A stretch of 57,924 bases of DNA, taken from contig JAHQWW010000011.1 in assembly GCA_029856365.1 (NCBI GenBank), positions 1 to 57,924 of the forward strand. Direction: 5' to 3'. This document shows, piece by piece, positions 8,163 through 18,366 of the stretch (positions are counted from its first letter, which is position 1; each line of letters begins with the position of its first letter). The notes below the pieces were generated by a model. The model was not told the DNA's origin, did not search any database, and was given only the letters and a program-made list of their open reading frames with translations. Source of the stretch: Candidatus Hodarchaeota archaeon. Its GTDB lineage: Archaea; Asgardarchaeota; Heimdallarchaeia; Hodarchaeales; Hodarchaeaceae. The translations under genes and the position numbers were made by a program.

Positions 8163-9629
8163 TTAAGGACTGGATATAGATTTTTCTAATTTTATATTAG
8201 AACTTCTTAAGTAGGAAATTACAGCACCTAATAATGCAAATAAGGAAAAAAGTAAGTAAGTCTGCCCTAAACTTATGTAATAGCTTGAGATAAACGTCAT
8301 TCCTGATGTGATGTTGTTTGGATTGTTTATCAGAAAAAATAAACCGAAAAATGATGAACTAATTGTCGTCCCTAAAGCAAATCCAACGTTTCGGGACAGT
8401 CCAATGAGGCCAGTAACCACACTGACATCACCTTTAGGGGCTACATTCATCACAGAAGTTCCATTTGAAACAGTAAACGTAGTTAAAGATCCTGCCGAGA
8501 ATGCAACTAATGGTACAAGAATAAAAATAATTTCACGCGAATTAGGGAATATACTAAACAAAATAGCTAGAGAAAATACAAAAAAACTCAACAATGTTGC
8601 GCCAAATGCGGTTGACCGCTTTGCATCAATTCTTTCAGCAAAAAAACCCGCAAATGGTCCCATGACCGCCATTGCGAGAGGAGGTACGACCATTAGAATC
8701 CCTGTTTGATCTGGTTCAAATAATAAAACCTCTTGATAGTAGAATGGAATGAGAAAGACAACACTATAATAAACCATATAACAAAGAAAAGAAGAAATAA
8801 CGCCAGTTAGAATCGTTCTATCCCGCATTATATCAACAGAAATCATTGGTGTCGGATGATTGCTTTCTATACATATAAAAATAAGTCCACTAATCAAAGC
8901 AATCGCTATGAGAATTCCCCCAATGAGTTCCCCTTTAAATAAGGTTAAAATTCCTTGAACTAGAGAAAGCGTAGTGATTATAAAAACAACCATTCCTCCA
9001 TAATCAAGTTTATACCTTTTTTCTGGGGTTTCTGGAATGAAATATTGAACAAGCAAAATCCCAAGTAATCCAACTGGTATATTAATCAGAAAAATACTCG
9101 GCCACCCTACATATGTCGTTAAAATCCCTCCAATAGCTGGTCCTGTGGAAAGAGCAGATGCAACAACTAACGAATTGATTCCAATCGCCCGACCCCTTAT
9201 CGATGGTTCAACATATGTAATTACTAATGCTAAACCATTTGCCAATAGTCCTGCTGCTCCAATTGCCTGAAGGGCTCGAGAAATAACGAGAACCTCTAAA
9301 GTAGGAGAGAAAGCACATACGAGAGATCCCAATGTGAAAAATAGCATTCCAAGTTGGAAGATCTTTTTTCTGCCATAATTGTCGCCTAATGACCCCCCAA
9401 TTCCAATTAAAGAAGATATAACAAGAAGATAAATGATCACCACCCATCTAACTCCTTCCATTCCAGTATTTAACGCGTTTGCAATGGTAACTAGCGAAAC
9501 ATTGACGATACTACCATCCATAGCCGACATAAATGTTCCAATTGCAGTAATTGGGAGAATCATTCTTAATGGGATTATGATGGGCTTTGATGGAGGAGTA
9601 TTAGAGCCTCTACTAGTGACATTAACCAT
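8163..9629 (-). CDS. MFS transporter, DHA2 (EmrB/QacA) family
   Basis: A 488-residue membrane protein with about 14 hydrophobic segments. The first helix carries the drug:H+ antiporter signature (TFMSAMDGSIVNVSL) and motif A is seen as GSLGDNYGRKKIF between helices 2 and 3. The motif-C-like GPAIGG follows in helix 5. It is a proton-driven exporter, most likely of hydrophobic or cationic compounds. It is 82 bp upstream of the dehydrogenase gene and 97 bp downstream of another exporter gene, all on the minus strand. Substrate cannot be inferred. Confidence 0.85.
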   Translation of the reverse strand: MVNVTSRGSNTPPSKPIIIPLRMILPITAIGTFMSAMDGSIVNVSLVTIANALNTGMEGVRWVVIIYLLVISSLIGIGGSLGDNYGRKKIFQLGMLFFTLGSLVCAFSPTLEVLVISRALQAIGAAGLLANGLALVITYVEPSIRGRAIGINSLVVASALSTGPAIGGILTTYVGWPSIFLINIPVGLLGILLVQYFIPETPEKRYKLDYGGMVVFIITTLSLVQGILTLFKGELIGGILIAIALISGLIFICIESNHPTPMISVDIMRDRTILTGVISSFLCYMVYYSVVFLIPFYYQEVLLFEPDQTGILMVVPPLAMAVMGPFAGFFAERIDAKRSTAFGATLLSFFVFSLAILFSIFPNSREIIFILVPLVAFSAGSLTTFTVSNGTSVMNVAPKGDVSVVTGLIGLSRNVGFALGTTISSSFFGLFFLINNPNNITSGMTFISSYYISLGQTYLLFSLFALLGAVISYLRSSNIKLEKSISSP

Positions 9630-9726
9630 ACTATCATGAATCTCCTTACAAATGGTGGTGGAATTGAATAAATAGTTTGTATCAATTAAATTCTTTGTCG
9701 TAATTTAATCTGGAATCAATGCCTTG

Positions 9727-10680
9727 TTATCCTCGGTTTACAAGTGTTATCCCAGTAATTATTAGCAAAATCGATGAAATATGTATTAATGGGTCAAAAA
9801 TTTCTCCTAAGAGAATAACAGAAAGACCGACTCCAAAAATTGGCACTAAATTTTGAAAGATTGCTGCACGACTTGCGGAAAGTCTTTTCACACCTTCAAG
9901 ATAAAACCAATACCCTATGAGTGTAGAAAGAAATGCAAGATATCCGATACCAAACCAAACTCTTCCAGGAACTTGAAAATAAAGAATTGGATTGATATAT
10001 TCGGGATTTACTAAGAGTGCCACTGGAATAGTAGTCAAAAAGCCAAAAAAAGAAACCCATGTGACGATATATAAAGAGGAAGGCTGATAGGAGTTATTTT
10101 CACATTTATTCAAGAAGTATCGCGAGATTACAATGTATAATGCGTAAGAAATAGCTGCAAGGAAAATCAGAATATCACCAAATATTCGATTCAGAACCTC
10201 TTCGTTGGGAGAGAAAACAAAGATCAGGACAACTCCCGAAAAGGACAATAAAGTTCCAAAAATTCTCATACGACTCAGATCTTCCATTTTTAATAGTAAA
10301 CTAGCAAAGATTATTACCAGAGTAGGATGACTACTTACAATGACGACAGCATCACTAGAGGAGGTAAAATATTCACCAACCAAGTACCCTGCTTGGTAAA
10401 TGGTCACAGATGTTATTCCCATAAAAACAAGGATTTTCCAATGGTTTTTTACAAAATTAATGTTTAGATTCTCTTCTCGAATTTTAAGTATAAGGAAAAA
10501 AAAGGGGATTACAAGTAGATATCGGAGGCCAGCTATAACCATCGGAGGGATTGTTTCTCCACCCACTTCGGGGGATACTAACCAGCGGCCTAAGGGCCAT
10601 GTTCCAGCCCAAATGAGAGCAGTTACAAATAATAAGAGATATGCCACTATTTCATACTTTCTTTCTATAGTGATCTCCAC
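9727..10680 (-). CDS. EamA/DMT family transporter
   Basis: A 317-residue protein with about ten transmembrane helices in two EamA repeats (about residues 10-155 and 165-315). The second repeat carries the usual FQNLVPIFGVGLSVILLGE block before the last two helices. Family members export amino acids, purines or other metabolites. The GTG start is preceded by GAGGAT five bases upstream on the minus strand, which supports it over inner ATG codons. It is probably co-transcribed with the MFS gene downstream. Confidence 0.85.
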   Translation of the reverse strand: MEITIERKYEIVAYLLLFVTALIWAGTWPLGRWLVSPEVGGETIPPMVIAGLRYLLVIPFFFLILKIREENLNINFVKNHWKILVFMGITSVTIYQAGYLVGEYFTSSSDAVVIVSSHPTLVIIFASLLLKMEDLSRMRIFGTLLSFSGVVLIFVFSPNEEVLNRIFGDILIFLAAISYALYIVISRYFLNKCENNSYQPSSLYIVTWVSFFGFLTTIPVALLVNPEYINPILYFQVPGRVWFGIGYLAFLSTLIGYWFYLEGVKRLSASRAAIFQNLVPIFGVGLSVILLGEIFDPLIHISSILLIITGITLVNRG

Positions 10681-10792
10681 AGATAATCCTCATTTTTCGA
10701 TAATAAACTATTTTTTGCTTAATAAGTTGATATGTCTAAGGTTTTCTACACAATTCTAACAGTTGTAATACAAGCTCAAGTAGATAGTCCGG

Positions 10793-10838
10793 TTATGAGT
10801 TAAGTGTAGGTAAAGGAATAGTGAAAACCAACTCATAA
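10793..10838. repeat. 9-bp inverted repeat with 28-nt loop
   Basis: TTATGAGTT (10793-10801) and AACTCATAA (10830-10838) form a perfect inverted repeat between the 3' end of the beta-helix gene and the EamA start. It could be an RNA hairpin ending the beta-helix transcript or an operator for the exporter genes. No T-tract follows. Confidence 0.35.
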
Positions 10839-10877
10839 GGACAATCTTACAGCTGAAAAGTTTCTTCTTAGTTGTTT

Positions 10878-13421
10878 TCAAAGTTTTTTCTTATATCTCT
10901 TTATTGTACCGATAGTTGTTACCGAGATGAGAATAAGTATAAAAGGAGAGTAGGAAGCATAGGCATCAGTAAGTAGTGGGGGACTGTTATCGATGTCAAA
11001 TCCTCTCATTTCTTCCCTATAAGATGATGTTAAACCATGAGAACATGTAGCGTTTATCATTAAGTAATAACGACCATCTATTACATTTGTTGTATCCCAA
11101 TCATAAGAAGTAGTTGTTAACTCTGAGGTGATTTCAGTCCAGTTCTGCTCATCCCAACCAAACTCAGCCTGTAAATAATAGAGTGAATAAGTGACTTTAT
11201 GACCTTCAGTATCAAGTGACTTAAGCCATTGGATTGTAATGGTACCATTAATTTTGGTTTGCAGCCATTCTTCTGGGTTTGCTGGATCCCAACTAGTGGG
11301 AAAGGTGATTATTGGGCTTGTCAGATAATGAATAGAACTATAGTCGTTGCAAGGTGTTGTATGTGGATTCTCATCATAATTGTATACATCATCATAATCG
11401 GATTGACCAACTCTCCCAACTTTCAATTTATAGTCAACAATATTATCCTCATTCTCATCTGGGAATCGATAATTATCCCAGAAATTATGATCAAACTGAT
11501 AGCAGGGACCATCACAATATGCTTGGTAGAATTCTCCCCATAAATAATAGTTATTTCCGATAAAATCATTCAGGTTAATAATATTACTTTCCAGAACTGG
11601 GTCAACAGATTCAATCCAATAACAACCAGAAATACCATATTCTCTGTTATGATAGACAATATTATTAGAAATTATGTTCCCAGCTGAATAACTAATGTCA
11701 ATTCCAGTTCCATTATTGTCATAAATAATATTGAATCTGATTGTGGAGTCGTTAAGAGAATCGATATCAATCCCATATTCATTTGAAAAAACGAAATTAG
11801 AAGTTAGGTTACACCCATTTGATCCGCTATGAAGATGGATTCCATAATCACTTTCATAATAGGATTGGTTACCATTATTAAAAATATTGTTACTTACAAT
11901 CGTGGTATATGAAGAATGTTCAATATCTATTCCATCTCTACCGTTGTTATAGATGTCACTGTTTGAAATGGTAGAATTTTGGATATGATTGAAGTAAATT
12001 CCAATTTCGTGGTTAAAAGAACTGTTTATATTTGTGAGAGTGTAGTTATAGGGTCCAGAATATCCACTAATAGCTAAACCAGTGTATTTATTGTTTATTG
12101 TTTTTATATTATGAAGTGAGCTATGATTACAATCATCGAGACGTATTCCACTTCCATCATTATCGAAGGTGAAAATATCAGATAGAATACTATTGCTAGA
12201 TAAACGAATATAAAACCCAGCTCCGTTGTTTTTAGAGCTAGTTATCTTTGAGAATATACTATTCCCACATTCAGAAAAGTATATGCCAGTTCCATCATTT
12301 TTAGAGCAAATAATGTTAGAGAAGGTGTTATTCCCAGAATCTGAGATATAATTTGCGTGATCTGAAGAGTATTCATATTTGTTGTTCCCAGTACTATTTA
12401 TGTTTTTCATCACACAATTTTCGCAACTCCAAAGATAGAATCCTTCTTCCCAATTATTATAGATGGTAAGATTTGATAGGGTACAATTCTCAGATTGACT
12501 CATTACGATGCCATGTTGTTTATTATCAAAGATAACATTATTCTTTATTGAATTATTTTCAGATATAGAAGAATAGATTCCATGATCATTATTGTTAAAA
12601 ATAAAATTATCTGTAAAAGTGCAATTTCTTGAGTCGTCAATATCCAATCCTGCTCTATATCCATTATTATAAATACTATTATCGGAAATAGTGCAATTTC
12701 TTGATTTCCAAATTGCCACACCCTCCGAACTTGCATTACAAACTATATTGAAAATTATATGATTATTTTCCGTCTGTTCGAGTTTGATTCCCATTTCCAA
12801 GCACGTTGTATTTACAAGATTTGTAGAAATAATATTGTTACTTGAATTACTTTGAAGAACAATCCCATAGTCAGTATTATTAAAAATAATATTGTTGTAA
12901 ATATACCCGTGACTCACATTTTCAAGATAAATTCCTCTAGTACCATTATGCAATAGGCAATTGGTAATATTGAAGTAAACATCAGTATTTCTTATATCTA
13001 TTAAGAATTTAGAACCAGTGGGGTCTGTAATATTTTTATTATCAATACTGTACGGCTTTACTGGGCTTCCATCGCCAGGAAAGGCTTCAAAATCGGTATT
13101 ACCGTTGATAATTATCGGAGAGGAAATTTCGTAAGATGAGGGCTCAGTGATAGAGACAACTTTATAATTTGGTAGTTTAATCAACTTTGATTTGACAATT
13201 TGAACGTCTTTTTTTCCAGGAGTATTTTCAGAGGAGGATTCGAGATTTTCATAAACTTTTGCTAAATGATCATTCAATTGGGCGGATTGGGCTGTTTGAT
13301 CAGAGTTAACAACCCACATACCCGAACTAGAAACAGGTATAACAAGTAGTAGTAGTAATAGGAGCACCCCTGTTCCAAATAAATGGATTCTAGTGGAACT
13401 TCTTCTAAGTTGAGTCAACAT
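10878..13421 (-). CDS. Secreted NosD-like parallel beta-helix surface protein
   Basis: An 847-residue exported protein. Residues 13-32 form a signal-peptide core; residues 110-640 are a long run of about 22-24-residue repeats rich in N-N-x-I/S-x-N-x-I-x-x-N, the pattern of right-handed parallel beta-helix (NosD/PbH1) proteins. Residues 700-810 resemble a fibronectin-III-like domain (TIQWL...YSLYY...WTEI...YDWDT). The end (PFILILISV plus basic KRYKKK) is a membrane anchor. Such helices bind or cut polysaccharides or act as adhesins; no catalytic site is evident. Many N-glycosylation sequons support a surface position. It is the first gene of the minus-strand run. Confidence 0.8.
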   Translation of the reverse strand: MLTQLRRSSTRIHLFGTGVLLLLLLLVIPVSSSGMWVVNSDQTAQSAQLNDHLAKVYENLESSSENTPGKKDVQIVKSKLIKLPNYKVVSITEPSSYEISSPIIINGNTDFEAFPGDGSPVKPYSIDNKNITDPTGSKFLIDIRNTDVYFNITNCLLHNGTRGIYLENVSHGYIYNNIIFNNTDYGIVLQSNSSNNIISTNLVNTTCLEMGIKLEQTENNHIIFNIVCNASSEGVAIWKSRNCTISDNSIYNNGYRAGLDIDDSRNCTFTDNFIFNNNDHGIYSSISENNSIKNNVIFDNKQHGIVMSQSENCTLSNLTIYNNWEEGFYLWSCENCVMKNINSTGNNKYEYSSDHANYISDSGNNTFSNIICSKNDGTGIYFSECGNSIFSKITSSKNNGAGFYIRLSSNSILSDIFTFDNDGSGIRLDDCNHSSLHNIKTINNKYTGLAISGYSGPYNYTLTNINSSFNHEIGIYFNHIQNSTISNSDIYNNGRDGIDIEHSSYTTIVSNNIFNNGNQSYYESDYGIHLHSGSNGCNLTSNFVFSNEYGIDIDSLNDSTIRFNIIYDNNGTGIDISYSAGNIISNNIVYHNREYGISGCYWIESVDPVLESNIINLNDFIGNNYYLWGEFYQAYCDGPCYQFDHNFWDNYRFPDENEDNIVDYKLKVGRVGQSDYDDVYNYDENPHTTPCNDYSSIHYLTSPIITFPTSWDPANPEEWLQTKINGTITIQWLKSLDTEGHKVTYSLYYLQAEFGWDEQNWTEITSELTTTSYDWDTTNVIDGRYYLMINATCSHGLTSSYREEMRGFDIDNSPPLLTDAYASYSPFILILISVTTIGTIKRYKKKL

Positions 13422-13840
13422 ATACGTCCAAATCTCTTCTGTACGGCTTTTTTTCGTCTGAAAGAATTCAACCCAATAACCACCTAAAAGAAGATTAAAA
13501 ACATTTTCATTTTTAGTCAGAGATCTTCCATTCCAATTGGTTATTTGTCATTACCAGCTCAATTAGTTTATATGTTACATAAACATTATTTTAGGCAATA
13601 AGTAATATTTTAGGAGTATTTTAATAATAATTATTTGAACTAGTTATCAATTTTCTTAAAATATTACTTTTAATTAGAGAATCTGATTTTACAATAGATG
13701 AAAAGGTTATTCAAGATGACATGAGGAATAATTACTTTCATCATTAAAGAGAAAAAATTTAAGTAACATCTAATCAATGATTCGACTGTTGAAAGAATCT
13801 AATAAAATGGAGTCGTATTTTCAATAAGAAGAAGTGAATT
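13422..13840. other. Divergent intergenic region
   Basis: About 420 bp between the divergent beta-helix and zinc-ribbon membrane genes. It is AT-rich and holds both promoters. TATA-like runs such as AAAAATTTAAG near 13755-13765 may serve the plus-strand gene. No small ORF with a convincing ribosome site, tRNA or repeat array is seen. Confidence 0.4.
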
Positions 13841-14704
13841 GTGCTGGTTTCCATTTATACCAAAGTGGGCTTGGCTTTATTTGCTTTAGGGTTTGTTATA
13901 ATTATTATGACCTCTTTACTCCGTTTCCCAATACCTTTTATCGTTGGAAAATATGGTCAATCCATATCAATGGAACCTATCCCAATTAATGGTAGTTATG
14001 TTGATATCCAGATCCCTGGGAGTTATTCTCATCCATTCAGTAATATGCAGATGACTATCAGAAGTACTATCTTAGGTGAACCTGATGAAGAGCTCCATGG
14101 AAATGTTAAATTATTATATTCAAATCCAGGAAAAGGAATTTTTGGTGAACTCCCCAGTTGGGGTGATCCTTCATTTTATTTAAACAGTATGGATACAGGT
14201 AGTAAGCAACAAATAACTACATATATGTCGTTAAACCAGAAATATGCTTCAAGTAGTTTCAGTCTATATTTACGATTTAAATGCGATCTTGCATCTAATC
14301 CCGACGTTAAGTATACTGGTTCTCTTTATTTGGAAAAGTGTGAAATGGAAGTCATTTATACTCTTTTTGCAATGGTTCTCCCTCCAATTAGTGCACTCAT
14401 TGGTTCAGTAGTCTGTATTGGAGGTTTTATCATAAATTACAGGAGACTTGCAGCCAGACCCAAACCAAGAGAAGTGCCAAGTGGTTGGGAACCGTCTTTG
14501 AAAATAGGGACAGCATTTGAGGCCAAGGAAAAGAAAGCTCCAAAGATGGCAATAACACCTACTAAATCAGAAGAAAAACCTGCAAAAACAGTAGCTAAAA
14601 AAGCTGTTCCCAAAGCAGGTCCTCAACAGGCTTGTAAATACTGTGGTAAAAGTGTTTCCGCCTCAGCTTTTTTCTGTCCACATTGTTATGGTAAATTACG
14701 TTAA
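13841..14704 (+). CDS. Membrane protein with C-terminal zinc ribbon
   Basis: Unrecognised 287-residue protein. It has one N-terminal helix (about 9-29), an outer beta-rich part (40-175), a second helix (about 178-200), then an Ala/Lys/Pro-rich linker (210-262) with AKK repeats and a terminal zinc ribbon (CKYCGK...CPHC). With two membrane crossings the zinc ribbon and the basic linker face the cytoplasm and could bind nucleic acid or protein. The start is GTG with GAAGTGA just before it. The same zinc-ribbon plus membrane design recurs at 51305-52255 and 57119-57313. Confidence 0.6.
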   Translation: MLVSIYTKVGLALFALGFVIIIMTSLLRFPIPFIVGKYGQSISMEPIPINGSYVDIQIPGSYSHPFSNMQMTIRSTILGEPDEELHGNVKLLYSNPGKGIFGELPSWGDPSFYLNSMDTGSKQQITTYMSLNQKYASSSFSLYLRFKCDLASNPDVKYTGSLYLEKCEMEVIYTLFAMVLPPISALIGSVVCIGGFIINYRRLAARPKPREVPSGWEPSLKIGTAFEAKEKKAPKMAITPTKSEEKPAKTVAKKAVPKAGPQQACKYCGKSVSASAFFCPHCYGKLR

Positions 14705-14784
14705 CAGACTTAAATTTGAAAGAATTGAAGTGTTTATAGACTTATTATAAGAGTATTCTAGAAACTTATCATCATGGTGATTTA

Positions 14785-15606
14785 TTGGGGTGCACAATAG
14801 GCGCGAAACTCTTTAATGATAAGCAAATCCTGATTGTGTTTAAAAATAAAGACTTTAAAGTTAAAAGTCACACCGATGAACTCGCCTTTGAACATTCTCA
14901 TGCGTTCGGTGTTCAGGGTGTGAATCTTCGTACTAAGAAAACGGCCGGTTTTTCGATTGGAGTCAATCAACATGGTCTTGTGGCTGTAAACTCAAACATA
15001 TTAGCTACTCCAGATTCCCCTTATGATTTGATTACTGAACGTATTGTTTTGGAAGCTAAGACTATTGATGAAACAGTTAAAATCTGTGAACGAGAGGTTA
15101 AAGGCAGGAAGGATTATCAATGGTGTAATATGGTTGTAGCAACTCCAGAACAGCTAGTTGCCCTTGAACTTACATCATCTGAGTTAGCTACTGCACAATC
15201 AAATGATTACTTGGTTCGAACAAATCATCACATAATCCTGAAGACCAATGAAGATATAATTGATGCTGATCCTGATAAAAACAGGCAAAATATCGAACAT
15301 AGTAAAATTCGTTTTAACAACACCAATAAAATACTTAAAGTTGCTTCTGATGTCAAGGATATATTCTCTCTTTTAAAATCACACCATGAAGCTGCGATAT
15401 GTCGACATGGCCAATCCTCCACTCAAGATCTTTCATATACAACTGTTTACAGCTATTTGATTACTATCCATATCGAGAAAAGTCCTAAAATAGTGTTCAA
15501 TGTAGCAAAAGGACCTCCTTGTCAACACAGATTTGTTAGATTCAATATAGAATTTCCATTGATTACAGAGAAGTGTAAACAAATTAAGCAGTATTACCCT
15601 TTTTAA
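14785..15606 (+). CDS. Ntn-hydrolase-like protein (C45/acyltransferase type)
   Basis: A 273-residue protein whose layout matches the linear-amide hydrolases related to penicillin acyl-transferase (C45, PF03417-like). It has an N-terminal Cys-Thr, a GFSIGVNQHGLVAVNS block near residues 55-72 (typical G-x-N-x-x-G-L), the conserved helix with ERIVLEAKTIDETVK, a WCNMVVATP strand and a TNHH motif near residue 150. The nucleophile would be Cys3. The TTG start is strongly supported by GGTGAT at 14776-14781 and there is no better in-frame start, so the protein begins Met-Gly-Cys rather than Met-Cys. Substrate unknown; amide or isopeptide bond cleavage is likely. Confidence 0.6.
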   Translation: MGCTIGAKLFNDKQILIVFKNKDFKVKSHTDELAFEHSHAFGVQGVNLRTKKTAGFSIGVNQHGLVAVNSNILATPDSPYDLITERIVLEAKTIDETVKICEREVKGRKDYQWCNMVVATPEQLVALELTSSELATAQSNDYLVRTNHHIILKTNEDIIDADPDKNRQNIEHSKIRFNNTNKILKVASDVKDIFSLLKSHHEAAICRHGQSSTQDLSYTTVYSYLITIHIEKSPKIVFNVAKGPPCQHRFVRFNIEFPLITEKCKQIKQYYPF

Positions 15607-15636
15607 GAATAGCGTCATTAATTTCTTTAAGATCTG

Positions 15637-17064
15637 TTAATCATAAAGTGGGGGCCAGTTATCATAATGAAATATCCGACCTATCTCTTTATCAACTCTT
15701 TCAAAACCATGTGCTCCAAAATAATCTCTCTGAGCCTGAATCAGATTCGCGGGTAATGAAGGATTCCTATAACTATCATAATAGGACAAGGTGGACGATA
15801 AGGCTGGAACAGGTATTCCATTCTTCACAGCTAATGTAACTATATATCTCCAGTCTTTTTGATTATTTTTAATAACATTAGAAAAATAGGAATCTAAAAG
15901 AAGATTATCGAGATTTTTATTGTGTTGGAAAGCACTTTCAATCTGTTCTAAGAGGTGAGAACGTATAATGCAACCTTTACGCCATATATGAGCAATGTTT
16001 TTCAGGTTTAATTGCCATTTGTATTCTTCTGAAGCTGCTTTAAGTAGTGAAAATCCTTGTGCGTAGGAACAAATCTTGGCAGCAAACAATGCTTTACGTG
16101 TTGCTTCAACCAATTTATTAATCTCTCCTGAGAAGTGAGGGATTGGGCCTTCTAATAGTTTGGAAGCTTTAAGTCTCTCATCTTTTTTGGATGAAATATT
16201 TCTTGCATATACAGCTTCTGTAATGCTTGGAATAGCTATTCCCATCTCTAATGCTTCTTGACTAGCCCATTTTCCAGTCCCTTTCTGTTTTGCAGTATCT
16301 AATATCACATCAATCAATGGTTTTCCTGTTTCTGGATCCTTTTCTGCAAGAATTTTACTAGTAATTTGAATTAAGTAAGAATTGAGATCCCCCTCATTCC
16401 ATTCAGCGAATAATTTTGCTAATTCGGATGATGTTATACCGAGAAGTTTCTTTAAGATAAAATATACTTCTGAAATTAATTGCATATAAGAGTATTCAAT
16501 ACCATTATGTACCATTTTAACATAGTGACCTGCTCCGTCAGAACCAATGTAAAAACAACATGGGTCTCCATTAATTTTTGCTGATATTTTTTGAAATAGT
16601 TTCTCCATTTGTTGCCAAGCTTTTATTGACCCACCAGGCATTATTGAAGGTCCTTTTAATACCCCCTCTTCGCCTCCAGAAAAACCCACTCCTAGATATT
16701 GAATTCCTTCATTTTCTAGTTTTTCAGATCTCCTGATTGTATCCCTAAAAAAGGAATTCCCCCCATCAATGATTATGTCTTCCGATTTTAACAATGGGAG
16801 GAGTTTTGAAATAAAATCGTCAACTGGTTTACCAGCTTTTATCAACAATATAATTATACGGGGTTGTTTTAAACTGTTGCAGAATTCATCTAAGGTATAA
16901 CAACCAATTATATTCTTGTCACGTCCTTTTCCATTAATAAATTCATTTAGTTTCTCTAAAGTCCTATTATATACTGCAACAGTATAGCCATTTCTTTCTA
17001 TATTCAAAACTAAATTTTGACCCATTACAGCTAGTCCAATAATACCGATATCTGATTTTATCAT
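15637..17064 (-). CDS. gnd: 6-phosphogluconate dehydrogenase (decarboxylating), long form
   Basis: A 475-residue enzyme that turns 6-phosphogluconate into ribulose-5-phosphate and CO2 with NAD(P)+. Nearly every family mark is present: IGIIGLAVMGQNL (Rossmann, residues 6-18), the substrate loop GVGFSGGEEG, the catalytic KMVHNGIEYSYMQ (Lys and Asn), KGTGKW, WRKGCIIRS, and the C-terminal QRDYFGAHGFERVD. This is the long bacterial/eukaryotic type, unlike the short archaeal-type enzyme of about 300 residues. It is the third gene of a minus-strand operon, starting 6 bp after the LarA-like gene, behind a sugar kinase. Glucose-6-phosphate dehydrogenase and lactonase are absent nearby, which points to feeding by a gluconokinase. 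Confidence 0.92.
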   Translation of the reverse strand: MIKSDIGIIGLAVMGQNLVLNIERNGYTVAVYNRTLEKLNEFINGKGRDKNIIGCYTLDEFCNSLKQPRIIILLIKAGKPVDDFISKLLPLLKSEDIIIDGGNSFFRDTIRRSEKLENEGIQYLGVGFSGGEEGVLKGPSIMPGGSIKAWQQMEKLFQKISAKINGDPCCFYIGSDGAGHYVKMVHNGIEYSYMQLISEVYFILKKLLGITSSELAKLFAEWNEGDLNSYLIQITSKILAEKDPETGKPLIDVILDTAKQKGTGKWASQEALEMGIAIPSITEAVYARNISSKKDERLKASKLLEGPIPHFSGEINKLVEATRKALFAAKICSYAQGFSLLKAASEEYKWQLNLKNIAHIWRKGCIIRSHLLEQIESAFQHNKNLDNLLLDSYFSNVIKNNQKDWRYIVTLAVKNGIPVPALSSTLSYYDSYRNPSLPANLIQAQRDYFGAHGFERVDKEIGRIFHYDNWPPLYD

Positions 17065-17070
17065 TATAGT

Positions 17071-18303
17071 TCACATTTGCTTAAATCTTTCTTCAACTGT
17101 CCATAATCCAAGTGCTGGGTTTTTAATGAAAAAAACTGTTTCACCATTAGGAAGTTGATTAAATCCTTCGACTAATCTATCTGGGTCATAAGTATTTGAA
17201 ATTTCAGTAAAATCAGCATAATCATAATTAACACTTTCAATTTCGTTTTTACTGATATTCCTTGGACAATAAGTTATCTTGAATCTGTTCTCTGAAGACC
17301 CATGGATTAAGTGGGCAGCTGCAGAAAGATTCTGTTGTAAATCCTCATTCTTCATTACTGCATCAATAATCTCGCTGCTAGTGCAGTATCCATATTTTCT
17401 AATTATTTGATCGATGGCGTTATCTTCTCCAAACTGTCTCAGTCCTGGAGCAAGGATGATTAGTTCACCATCATCCTCAATGGCCATTCTTGTGCGATAT
17501 ATTGCTTTATTGCCTAACCATGTACTTTTAAACTCATTTGGATTGAGATAAACCACAATTTTACTTAATGGCTTTGTTAAGAAATTCAAATTTACCTTTT
17601 GGCTTAATTTTGCCGATTTTTTAAAAGGATGATCATTGTTACCTGTATATAATCCCTTTAAAATTATTTTACCAGAGTTTTTTGGGGTTACAACGGTTAG
17701 AATATATAATAATGGAATTTCTTTTAGAAAATTCGATTCTGCAAAATTAAAAAGCTGTCTGACTGGATTATCGATCTTTCCTATCATTCGTTCCATACCA
17801 TAACAAGCACCAAGAAAGTGACTTTTATTAATCATATCACTTCCACCAACTCCTACAAGTATATTTTTATTTCCATTGGCCATACCTGCCACTTCGTGGG
17901 GAACTACTTGACCTATTGAAAGAATTAAATCATAGTTTCCTTCTAGCAATTCCTTATTTATTTCAACAATTATTGGAAAATTTAATTTATCTTCAGATAG
18001 ATCTTCTACAATCTCTGAGGGTACTGTACCAACTTCGATGACATCTTTACGCCAATTATGTACAATGAAACTCTTTTTAGGAATACGACCAAACATATAT
18101 GAAGTTTCAGTGTCAGTAAGGGGTGAGTGAGTTCCTAGAGCTGGAATTATTTTCACTTTACAATCCTTTTTCAATAGCTCATACAAAATTTGAGTGATTT
18201 GCCCCCCCTTTGAATGATAACGGGTAAAATCAGGTGGAATCAAAAGAACTTTCTTTAATGAATAATCAATCTCACCTAGCAATTCCTCTAAAAAGGATTT
18301 CAT
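17071..18303 (-). CDS. LarA-type nickel-dependent hydroxyacid racemase/epimerase
   Basis: A 410-residue LarA (DUF2088) family protein. It has D-x-T-R (DFTR, 25-28), GTHSP (His59), and His136, Lys146 and His162, whose spacing (10 and 16) equals that of His174, Lys184 and His200 of lactate racemase. Lys146 would hold the nickel-pincer nucleotide. The family includes lactate and malate racemases and D-gluconate 2-epimerases. Because it lies between a sugar kinase and 6-phosphogluconate dehydrogenase, a gluconate/mannonate epimerase role is the best guess. The cofactor-making genes larB, larC and larE are not in the window. Confidence 0.8.
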   Translation of the reverse strand: MKSFLEELLGEIDYSLKKVLLIPPDFTRYHSKGGQITQILYELLKKDCKVKIIPALGTHSPLTDTETSYMFGRIPKKSFIVHNWRKDVIEVGTVPSEIVEDLSEDKLNFPIIVEINKELLEGNYDLILSIGQVVPHEVAGMANGNKNILVGVGGSDMINKSHFLGACYGMERMIGKIDNPVRQLFNFAESNFLKEIPLLYILTVVTPKNSGKIILKGLYTGNNDHPFKKSAKLSQKVNLNFLTKPLSKIVVYLNPNEFKSTWLGNKAIYRTRMAIEDDGELIILAPGLRQFGEDNAIDQIIRKYGYCTSSEIIDAVMKNEDLQQNLSAAAHLIHGSSENRFKITYCPRNISKNEIESVNYDYADFTEISNTYDPDRLVEGFNQLPNGETVFFIKNPALGLWTVEERFKQM

Positions 18304-18366
18304 GTGATTGTAACTGATCTCACTTTCTATTGATTCTAAACTCTTAATAATACTCGCCTCAGTATA

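Noticed and set aside
8308..8709. Open frame opposite the MFS transporter gene
   Set aside because: It lies wholly within a convincing membrane-carrier gene on the other strand and has no protein-family signs.
10878..13421. Many short repeated units, at first like a repeat array
   Set aside because: The repeats are coding: they translate into the Asn-rich beta-helix pattern of one long protein. No CRISPR-like equal repeats with spacers exist in the window.
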